A DNA stretch of 64,000 nt from Axinella damicornis. Lineage: Eukaryota > Porifera > Demospongiae > Axinellida > Axinellidae. Positions 55,233 through 64,000 of the stretch are shown here, piece after piece; the first letter of the stretch is position 1, and every line of letters begins with the position of its first letter. The stretch covers positions 3,143,914 to 3,207,913 of the forward strand of contig OZ007513.1 in the NCBI GenBank assembly GCA_963931865.1. Reading direction: 5' to 3'. The notes under the pieces are model-generated. The model saw nothing but the letters and a program-made list of their open reading frames with translations, ran no database searches and was not told where the DNA came from. The position numbers and the translations under genes are program-made.

Positions 55233-57050
55233 TTAACTACATGACATTGTCGCTGCACTTTGGGAACCCAGGATGAGGTTGTGGACATGAACACTTGGGT
55301 GGTTGGCAATGAGAAAGCTCATAGATTGCAGCTTTTGCTGTCGAACATCTTTCGTATGATGATTTGGATCCATTAGTAGTGTGTTTAATCTCACCTCTTT
55401 CTGTTGCATCAGCCAGTCAGTTATGAGTGCGGGAGTGTGCCTCAGGGTGAGAGACTTGTGCTCTAAAGCACATAACGGTGCAGCATTTGAAGACTGGCAG
55501 CAGATATCTAGGTCACAGAAAGGCTTGTGGCTTCTAGATGAAGTGAGACTGCAGGTATTGCTGTTGGAGATCTTGACAGAATCCAGTACTAAACTCTGCT
55601 GGGAGGAGCAAGATGATTGGATGAAAGCCTTCAGAATTCTTTGCACTGCTATTTGAGGAAGCTGTACATTACTGAGTATCAGGCTGCGGAAATGGGGTTG
55701 ACGGCAATAGCTCTCGAGGGCAGGACACTGACTGTCAATGTGAAGATTTTCAATACTTAGGGTTTGTAAGGAGCTCTGTCGTTTGAGAATTTCAGCCAAT
55801 GTGTTTATAGCGCAATTGTCTGCTGCCACACTAGTACTCTGTGGCTTGATGGAGGAATGGAGTTGATCAGGAAACTTCAGTTCAAGTTGTTTGAGAGCAA
55901 CAAACGGCATGCGCAGCACTCCGCAATAAATTTGTTTGCAACACAGGGAAGGGAAAGATATTGTGCTGATCTGTTGGTTCTGGGTCAGCAGCGATGCCAG
56001 GGAACCAATCGTCTCACTATCAACAGCAATACATAGGGAGGATAACACTGGTTTACCCTTCATGAGGATTGCAGACAATATTGCTTGTGAAGCTTGGAAT
56101 TTTTGGTCGGACCCGAGTATGCTTGCACTTTCGATTCTGCTGGAGAATGCGCTGAGCAGATGCAGAACGCTTTTGTGTTGGGTGAGCCTTCCTGTGTGGT
56201 GCCATGCAATGCTAGCAAATGCAGGACCATACACGTCCAGAACTTTCGGATGGAAGTGGCAGCATTCAGAAAGCACCTGGATAGCATCATGGTTGGATAG
56301 GGAAAAAGAGTTTCCACTGGGAAAATAGTGCTTGTAGCGCGGTGGTATAAGACGCCAGTTGTTGCAAGCTCTGATATAAGCTGGTGGGGGTGTTCGTTTC
56401 TCTTCTCCAAGCAAAGCAACACCATAGCAAGTAATGGGTGCAGGTTTGTATGGATCCTGATCTTCTGACGGTGTGCTTTCCTCTTCTGAGATGTCGTCTT
56501 CATCTCCATCTGCAGACTGTGCCGTAAGTTCGTCACAGCAACCGCACACAAGATAATTCACTATGTCGTCTGGTTGACTACCATAATGGCTGCCACTGTG
56601 TTCAGCTATTATGGGAAGCTGATCGATATCAAAGTACCCAGATGGCCTTGCATTATTCAAGACGATTGCAGCAATTAGTGAGAAGTAACGCTCACGGCTG
56701 TTGCACGCATTCCCCAGGATGGGCTCGAGTAGATCCTTGGTTGGGTGCAAATAACATTTCTTTGGATGTATTGAATGCACAAATGGCCTCATCCCATATC
56801 GTGGATAGTGTTTCTTCATCAGGTCACACCACACTGCTTCCATGTTCATTCCTTCTATAAAGCATGTGTGCTCTAGCCGGCAGATGTCCACCACTGGAAG
56901 GTGAAGGAGCAGTCGATGGCGGAGCCTGGATGGAAGAAGGGCCAGCAGCTCAGGAAGGTAGTCTTCCAGTCTCCTCACCAGCTGCAGGAGACAGAGGTTC
57001 TGGAGGGATGGCAGCGTGGTTCTCATAGTGCAGACGTACGTCGATCGCAT
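55233..57050 (-). CDS. LRRC41-like BC-box/LRR protein, third copy (C-terminally short)
   Basis: Single-exon frame of 605 residues. Two ATGs are possible. The second (57026, MRTTLPS) is closer to the paralogues, where the BC-box-like SLQNLCLLQL lies near the start. The N-terminus (RLEDYLPELLALLPSRLRHRLLLHLPVVDICRL, interrupted here by no gaps) and the central LRR-like part (SLILSNVQL, SLVLDSVKI, SLTLRH) parallel the 715-residue protein at 8504-10651. It ends after VHVHNLILGSQ, about 100 residues earlier. The acidic insert around residues 170-190 (DGDEDDISEEE) is specific to this copy. It is either a natural short form or a truncated copy; the function inferred is substrate adaptor of a Cullin-RING ligase. 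Confidence 0.68.
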   Translation of the reverse strand: MRSTYVCTMRTTLPSLQNLCLLQLVRRLEDYLPELLALLPSRLRHRLLLHLPVVDICRLEHTCFIEGMNMEAVWCDLMKKHYPRYGMRPFVHSIHPKKCYLHPTKDLLEPILGNACNSRERYFSLIAAIVLNNARPSGYFDIDQLPIIAEHSGSHYGSQPDDIVNYLVCGCCDELTAQSADGDEDDISEEESTPSEDQDPYKPAPITCYGVALLGEEKRTPPPAYIRACNNWRLIPPRYKHYFPSGNSFSLSNHDAIQVLSECCHFHPKVLDVYGPAFASIAWHHTGRLTQHKSVLHLLSAFSSRIESASILGSDQKFQASQAILSAILMKGKPVLSSLCIAVDSETIGSLASLLTQNQQISTISFPSLCCKQIYCGVLRMPFVALKQLELKFPDQLHSSIKPQSTSVAADNCAINTLAEILKRQSSLQTLSIENLHIDSQCPALESYCRQPHFRSLILSNVQLPQIAVQRILKAFIQSSCSSQQSLVLDSVKISNSNTCSLTSSRSHKPFCDLDICCQSSNAAPLCALEHKSLTLRHTPALITDWLMQQKEVRLNTLLMDPNHHTKDVRQQKLQSMSFLIANHPSVHVHNLILGSQSAATMSCS

Positions 57051-58822
57051 GCGGGTACCGCCCCTAATTTATGTACGCGCGCTGAACGCTCTATGATATA
57101 TATACGCAGGTGCCGTAGGCCTATTTAATTGCTGGTGCATACATGCCTGCATGTGCAGTGCGCCCTCGATCGATGTAGGTGTACAGGCAAGCATCCAACG
57201 GATACAGTACTGCCGGCGGTAGTTTAAAGTACACGCAGAGAATTGCGTTTCCGGTGTTAACTGACCTGCAGCAAGGATAAGGTGGCGGGCAAGTGATTTT
57301 GGAATTAATAATTATGTCATCTAAAATATGTTGTAACCTGCAAGTTCTGCCATGAATGGAAACCAAATGCGGTAATCAAACACTTCATGGTAAGTGCTAC
57401 TTATGTACCAAGCCAGGATGTTCTGGAGCAGCAAACAACGGAGACAGCGAATTATTCAGTATGATGGAATTTAATAATTTTTCTGTACGTCTCAGTTTCA
57501 CTGCACGCAAGCTACTGCTGCTGCTCTTTCTCAGGATCAAGACAGGCCAGGTCTGGAGGGGGCTACGTTGAGTTTATGTAAGTACGCTTCCGAACTAGCC
57601 GGATACGGAGTTAAAAGTGTTATCGCGAGGTCAATTTTCCTGTTTTTGTACATCTTGCAGGGGAAAAACCACGATGAGACGTTCGTTCGACGCCATATGA
57701 CAACGTAGCCCCCTCGAGTAACCAGTGGAAGAGCTGCCTGCGAAGAGGATTTTAGCTAAATACGTTCAGCTGATTTTTGAGACGTACAGAAAAAACTGTT
57801 GTATTTCGCCGAGATTTGCAGCTGGCGTTGTCACGGTACGAAGTGCGAATAACGTAGCGCTCAACTAGATACGCTGTCAATGGATGCCCAACAGCCTTGG
57901 AAGAAGAAAGGTGGCACAGCATCTTGGATGGCTGCTGCTGGAGCGTTCGAGAGCGGTGATTCAGAACTCGAACCACGCCTCCAATTATTGCGCGGTCACG
58001 CGCGCGTATCATTGCTTGCCCGCAACGTTCCGTTTTAATTATCCTTGCTCGCAGCCAGACTGGCCGCTACTCATACTCAATCAGGAAGGTAGCTACCTGT
58101 GCTGTAGCTAGTGGGCCGGGCGTTAAAGCTACAGCAAACAAAGAAGTCATTTCTACAGTTAGTACAATCATGTAGCCTAGCGCTAGCGCATAATTTATCT
58201 TTTTTGTAAACGACATAAATGCAATAACAGCAAAAACAATAACAACAACAACAAAACAAAAAACATAATACAATACATTTACATGCAAAAAGAGCCATGT
58301 ATCAGGCCAACTCAGCTTGTATATATTTTCCTAGGATCCACACATTTTATGTTCCATCCCTCCCCTCCGTCCCCAAGCTCCAAACATGTTCCGCCTGTAT
58401 TTTTCTCAATTGTTGTGATTTATTTGTTATCTCACGGCGTGACATTAAAATCTCTTTCATTATAGCTAACATGATTATGAGAGCCTATGAAGGTACAGAC
58501 TGGACCGAAACGTCGCAAACCTGTATGCTGTATTGCTGTTTTGATGACGAGGGGCAACTGCACTCGGTGGCAGTTTTTAAATTTAACATTCACGCATGCG
58601 CACGAGCCGAGTCTGATATCATGATATCATGATCGAGCCAGGACTCCTCCGTCAGGAAGTGTCATAAGAAGTCTGAGCTGCGCTGCATATCCTGTTAGAG
58701 CCTCCCCGGCCCAGTCTGGTTCCCAGACCTAACACTCGCGGGTTGGGTCTGGGAACCAGACTACCCCACTTCGACGTCATCTGTTGGTGTGCATTAATTA
58801 GATTAGTTATTTCATCTCGATC
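57051..58822. other. Intergenic between divergent LRRC41-like gene and MFS copy B
   Basis: No convincing gene. A hairpin of the TCTGGTTCCCAGACC / GGTCTGGGAACCAGA type lies at about 58714-58762. The 1.7-kb head-to-head spacer should contain both promoters. Confidence 0.5.
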
Positions 58823-59519
58823 ATGTCTACGTCTGCAGAACATGCAGAACAGGGGTTCGAGTGAGTGTCTAGTTCTGTCAGAATAGCTACAGTTGCATGT
58901 AGTTGATACTTCGTGTATGTGACTGTCAAAAGGAGCTAGCTACTGAGCTACAGAACCACAGCTGAGATTCTGTGAGAAGGTTCCAGACAAATCAGTGCAA
59001 ATCTTAGAATAATTATTCTGTCTGCAACTCAGTTTGTGTGCTGTGTCTCAGAACGTAGCAGTTATCACCTTGTGCCTAGGTTAAATAGTGAAAGGTTTTT
59101 GGTTCAATAGTAGTTTAGTTTTGTGGTTTTGACGAACTACATGTAACACAGTAGCAGTAATTTACTGAAGGGACATTAATGTATTTATCCGTCTCTACTT
59201 CCTGTACATTGGTCAACCACTGTGATCTGAGAAGTGTTGGATAAGAGTTGGAGTTTCAGGAAGTCCGGACGTTGCGTGGAATGGAAAGAACTTGGAGCAC
59301 ATTTATCCTGCACGAGAATACAGAAAACCACCACTCAGCATCCTGTGAGAAGAGACTGTGTGGAGAGGAATTGTTGCATCTGAGGCTCTGTATGAGTGAT
59401 CAGTTCACTTGGAAAAGATGGTGCAGATCGCTGGTGAGGGTTGGAGAAAGCTCAGGTCTCCAGCTCTAAGCAAGTCCTCACTGAGAGGGAAGACAAAGAA
59501 ACTTTGTGTTAGTAAGAAG
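58823..59519 (+). other. Leader region of MFS transporter copy B
   Basis: A candidate first coding exon at 58823-58860 (ATG TCT ACG TCT GCA ..., donor TTCGA/GTGAGT) matches the leader of copy A at 29945-29983. A second block (59224-59519) is homologous to 30746-31023, with a shared frame FILHENTENHHSASCEKRLCGEEL. Coding status and splicing of these two blocks are unresolved. Confidence 0.4.
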
Positions 59520-62500
59520 ATGTTAAAGATCTACGTTGGCTGCTTCATCTCTCTGGTGAGAAGTTGCTAGTGTACATGTAACATGTTATGTTCTTAATAA
59601 TTTACTAAATCAAGCTGCCAAGAATTCCGGCCCCTTTACTAACTTGTAGGTCCTTATATGATGAGAGGCCACAGGTTCAAGTCTCATCAGTTGCACCTAG
59701 GGAGGGTTTTTCATCAGGTTATCTGGTTTCCCTTCCCATTCCCAGGAGAGGGCTTAGAATAAACATTAATTTGTTTCTTTCCTAGTCCTGCCCATCTGGA
59801 GAACGTACGTACTGATAAAATGAAGTTCAATGTACAAACTAAAAGTGTGTAATTGTGATTGCTGCAGTATGAAGGTAGGCTTGATACAGTTCAACTTGTG
59901 ATAAGGTGGAGTTGATTATGGATGGGCCACTAGTGCTCAGAACTGTAATCAGCATGTGACCTGTACCTCCCTGCTCACTTGCACCCAATAGTTGCCATGG
60001 AAGATGACTTGCTTGTAATGTGTGTTACGACAGATCTTGATCATGCTCGCTACCAGAATATTCCGTTTGTTTTGATAGTATGTCGTGGAAGTGTTTTGCT
60101 GGTGGCAGTGTAGTTGTGGTTGTGTCACCCTTCATCTTGCGGTTGGAGTACCAGTGAGGGTTGGAGTCACACACTCAACCATGTGACCATGAAGATGTGA
60201 CTTGCACCATCCCACTTAATGATGAATACGTGTTTTGATTAAGGTTACGGGATACCATGTGCTCATTAAATATACATAACGTACAAGTTACCTTTGTCCC
60301 TCCGTGCAGGAACTAGCTAGAGACACGCAACAAAAACGAGGTATAACAGCAATACGAGTACCTTCTAGCTGGTATGATCTTAGCACCTGAGTACAACATG
60401 ACAACAAGGGCAGTGGCATCAAAGTTCAAGGTCGAGTTGGCGATTTTTGGCGTCAGATTTTGCAATCAGAAAGGGCTAACAGGCCAGCTTGGCAGCACCA
60501 ATGGGAAGTTTTCAACTGACTGGAGGGCGGCTCGGAGCGACTTCGCTTCACTGCCGTTGGAAAACGAGTGATGGTCGTTCATACCACAAAGCCATTCACT
60601 TTTCGCCAGATCAGGCAAGTAGAATGCACAGTATCTCACAAACAGGATGTTTATCTCAGTAAAACTTTAGAGCCGCCCTGCCACTTTCTTCGTAGAATTG
60701 AAATTCAGTCTAATATACGGTTAGATGTAAGTTCAACGATAAAAAACTGACGCCAAAGTCGCACACACATTTCACTGTTGACTGTAAACCGCAAGCGCGC
60801 ACCGCGCATGCGCAATTGCAAACTGTTTCCCGTAACCTTAAGCGCATGTGCAAGCAGTGGAAACAGGCCCTTTACCTCCTACCTCTCCCGAGCCTGGGAA
60901 CGAAGTTTGCACATGATTTATGTTTGTCCTAGTAATAGAGTGCACCACATCCTAAGGGAGTGTAAGCCCATACTGATTTGGCCTGCTTTCTATGCATGGT
61001 GGGTTGTCGCATAGAGAAAGCTAACACGTATTGAACTGTTACACCAAAAAGCTCTTGTGGAGAATGCTGATGTGGTGTCCATGTGTCGTCAACAATTCCC
61101 TGCCTACATCACACTCTCAAACACCGGAGGCCCCAATGCTACTTGCTACCCCCACTTGCAACCTTACCACACGGAATGATTCCTCATATTGCTGAGCCTA
61201 TGGAGGTGCACTACAGAGGCAGTTTCAGCCTTGGCCGGCTAGTATCCTCACGACAGCTAGTATGCTCATGCAGTTAACACATGCTGTCACACCAAAATTA
61301 TTTTAGTGCGACTTTGCTGTTTTCATTTGTGGTTAGCACTTGTATCTTTATCTGCCTAGCGCCCCCTTTGCACTGTATTGTCCTTTGTTGTACAGTGAAT
61401 GGGTCCGTATCTTTGTGTGAAGATCTTTGTGCTGTATATATGTATTGTAGGTGTGCCTGTGGAGAGAGCTTGTGAAGATAGATTATCTATTGAGCAGTGA
61501 GTCTGTAAGAGCATTAGGGTCTGTGCACTGTGACCAGTCTGGGACTGGGTCAGAGAGCGACTACACTGTTAAATTTGGGGTGCTCATTCGCATGTTCAAG
61601 ATTAGCACCCTGCCTGGGGTGCTAGCAGTAGTTTCCATGGTAACCTTCATAAAGATAAAAATTAAACCAGGGTTTCCACGGAAACTAATTCCCAGAAATT
61701 GATTGCCTCCATCGCAGTTTGTTGTACACACATCCATGTCCATTGCAACCTGGTTACCATGGAAACCACTAGTAGCGCCCCAGAGTGCTATTTTGGAACA
61801 TGCAATGAGCACAACAGTGTAGCAGAGGGGTATGTCGGAATAAGGGCACGGATGGGATAGGACCACTCCATGCAGATACTACAAATCCACCTGTGACAGT
61901 TCACAAACACCATAATGAAAGCTTTACCCGGTACTTGTTATTAATTATTGCCTTTGTCATCTGAAGTTGTGACATGGTTTCCTTTAGATGGCACAATATT
62001 GTATATCAATGCTGGATATTTCACGTGACATTAGAGGGAAACAGTCCATTGAAGTTGCTATATACAACGGCTGAGAACTTTAATTCAAATCAAAAGGACC
62101 TTTGACAATCTGTGTATAGCACCTCTCTGTGGTGTAAGAAACCTTTGTAGCAAACACATTTATTGATGTACTGCATGTGCTGTAAACAAGTGCTGTAGCT
62201 TTGGTGTTTGAGTGTGAAATGCCATTCTCATGTTTATTGTTCATGTCAATGCTGCTATATGTACGTAGGTGGCTGTAGTAAGGAACAAACTCCCTGCGTG
62301 TAACTGGGAATGTCGACAGTTGCAATGCAGACAAGAAACGCATTTGTCGATACAATGGATCCATTTTTACATATTAATGTACCAGGTATTTGCTTTCCCT
62401 CTTTTATAATATTTGTCGCATTCCGTTCTGTTTGCATTGAGATGGAAAGCCTGCACAGGAACCATGTTGTTTATTGCTCTAATACAGTTGTATTAGAGCA

Positions 62501-63924
62501 ATATTGCCATATCGATATGTTTCAGCTGCGATATTTATATTGGTAGTATATGTATAAATAAACTGAAGGGCAGGTCAGAGTGAGGAATGTGGCCATTACA
62601 ACTATACGTACATGCAGTCATGTATAATTATAGTTCAAGAAACAAACGTTGTTTTCCTTGGCTATACTATCAAATTAACACCCTCTATGTTATAAAAAAG
62701 GTGGGAGTGCAATATGGCGAGGTATTACATGAGTGTGTAGTATTTCCTAAGCCAAAGGCGAGGCACAAGAGTGCACTGCCATATTGTGTTGCAGCACTAA
62801 GCTGAGTGTGGCTCATCTTTCTCCCACTGCAGCTTGCCAATGCCTTTTCCATCACAGTGATCTTCCCGTTCCTGCCCTTCATGGTGCAGTTCCTACTCCC
62901 TGAACTGAAGGAAGATAAAGAATCAATTGGTGGGGGAGGACAATGTGTATGCACATGTAGCCTCATTCTCAGCAGTTAGAATAAGGGTATGTTGAGGCAC
63001 CAGAGGTGGTTACTAAGCATGTAGCAATTTAAAACCCACGGGGGTCAGACAAGCTTGTGTGCGTTCACAAATTTGATGATGCAATGCTCAGTGGAAATGC
63101 CCAACTGTGTGGACTGTGTAGCCTTATTAGGTGCTTATTGGGTGCTACCTTAGAACAAAAGTACTTCAAGCACTGCATGCAGGCAAACTTGGATGCTACG
63201 TATGAGCGCTTACCTACAGTTATCTTACATCCTCGTAGACTTTCCACGGAATGTTATTTTCTCACGTGATTTTTGGCTTGTCGTACCCCCCCCCCCCCCC
63301 CCCCCCCCCCCCCACCCCCCCATGCACACTATCACTTTTAATGTGTCAGATGTGATTCATACAGATTTGCAGAGTTGCATGCTCACTCGCTGCTTCCTGT
63401 TCTGTCATCCATCAGGGAAATATGCTGGCATTATTGTAGCGTCCATGTTCCTTGGGAGATGCTTCGGAAGGTGAGACACTCATAGCTGGTGAAGCATGAG
63501 TATAGCTTTGCAGAATACTACGCTACATGCTCTGCCTCATATGCATGCTGCAACCATGTATATACTGTTGCAACCTTCTGCTTCTCTATCTTGCACTGCC
63601 TTGCAGTGTATGGTATTGCCTCTTTGTACTGAATCTTTGTGACTCAGTCGTCTGGTGGCTCTGGGCAGATTATTCCAGAACAATTTTAGGTACTGGCATT
63701 GCAAATGTTGGAGGTGGTACCACCTGAGACCAATGATACATCAGTGTACTGTGCACATGTCCATCCCTGCAGCTATGTGTGGGGTGCAGTGGCGGACAGG
63801 AAGGGGAGGAAGCCGGTCATCATTGCCAGCTGCTTGCTCCTCGGTCTCTCCTCTGCTGCTTTTGGCTTCAGTGTCCACTTTGCAATGGCTGTGGTATTCC
63901 GATTTGGAGTAGGGCTCATGAATG
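59520..63924 (+). CDS. MFS transporter (ZIFL/tetracycline-efflux-like), copy B, 5' exons
   Basis: Exons: 59520-59555 (MLKIYVGCFISL), 62833-62929 (LANAFSITVIFPFLPFMVQF, first span), 63416-63470 (KYAGIIVASMFLGRCFGR), 63773-63924 (SYVWGAVADRKGRKP, then VIIASCLLLGLSSAAFGFSV and HFAMAVVFRFGVGLMNG). Phases are 0, 1, 2 and 1, and all borders are GT-AG. The D-R-K-G-R-K loop between spans 2 and 3 is the MFS signature. The fourth exon lacks the 4-bp insertion of copy A, so this copy is in frame throughout. The gene continues beyond the window. Intron 1 (3.3 kb) is repeat-rich; intron 3 is 302 bp with no nested genes. Likely a 12-span secondary transporter; substrate unknown. Confidence 0.78.
59556..62832. 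other. First recognised intron of MFS copy B
   Basis: Holds a degenerate TAGCCTCG-type end (GAGCCTGGGAACGAAG, ~60890), paired TTTCCATGGTAACC / GGTTACCATGGAAACC motifs (61634 and 61751) forming an inverted repeat, and otherwise nothing recognised. No coding frame stands out from background. Confidence 0.5.
63286..63313. repeat. Poly(C) tract, 28 bases
   Basis: C run in the copy B intron before exon 63416. Confidence 0.9.
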
Positions 63925-64000
63925 GTGAGGAGGGGATGTTTCAATTGATGTTTTGCACTGCCGGCCAGTTTCCATGTCTGTGTGTGTCAGTCTTTCATTG

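Noticed and set aside
57356..57571. Cys-containing 71-residue frame
   Set aside because: No domain match by eye, no paralogue in the window and no splice context to extend it.
1..64000. tRNA or rRNA genes
   Set aside because: No cloverleaf with A/B box pair or rRNA-like block was recognised by eye; a covariance-model scan was not possible.

Overview
This is a eukaryotic, animal-type genome window: protein genes are split by short GT-AG introns, including a tetraspanin and the splicing factor SF3A2, and mobile-element debris is dense. The intron-poor receptor, kinase and Kelch families, the repeat-rich compact layout and the frequent AGCTAGCTAGC/CATGCATG strings suggest a sponge (probably a demosponge). 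That assignment is inference; no species marker was read.

Layout. 1-14,480: two copies of a tandem segmental duplication. Each carries the 5' part of an LRR gene with an elongin-BC-box-like N-terminus (LRRC41/MUF1-like; minus strand); the left copy runs off the window. The left copy holds a ~1.9 kb nest of TTAA-flanked (piggyBac-type) miniature elements that the right copy lacks. 14,686-16,246: a complete seven-exon tetraspanin gene. 16,305-17,263: a Mutator-like element with long minisatellite-built terminal inverted repeats and a broken transposase. 19,539-22,497: a putative cell-surface receptor with a signal peptide, 26 copies of a 14-residue repeat, a Cys-rich region and several membrane spans; the repeat tract carries a 4-bp frame break. 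23,429-29,810 (minus): a complete eight-exon SF3A2 gene whose introns are full of repeats.

29,900-49,800 (plus): an MFS transporter gene resembling the ZIFL/tetracycline-efflux group. Its third recognised intron is 14.2 kb and contains, on the opposite strand, three tandem genes, each encoding a TKL-like protein kinase, a coiled coil and a Kelch domain. A second copy of the transporter starts near 58.8-59.5 kb and runs off the right edge; there the same intron is only 302 bp. The kinase-Kelch array was therefore either inserted into and amplified within the intron of the first copy, or lost from the second. 55,233-57,050 (minus): a third, C-terminally short LRRC41-like gene. The rest (47.5-55.2 kb, 57-58.8 kb, 59.6-62.8 kb) is intergenic or intronic and rich in inverted-repeat miniature elements.

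Recurring structural features are long poly(G)/poly(C) runs (11 tracts of about 15-44 bases), dispersed TIR elements ending in TAGCCTCGTTCCCAGGCC, CACTCCTGGTAG or TACCGTATTTCC, and large perfect foldbacks. Exon boundaries were derived by hand from splice consensus, reading phase and family similarity; no alignment or database search was run.
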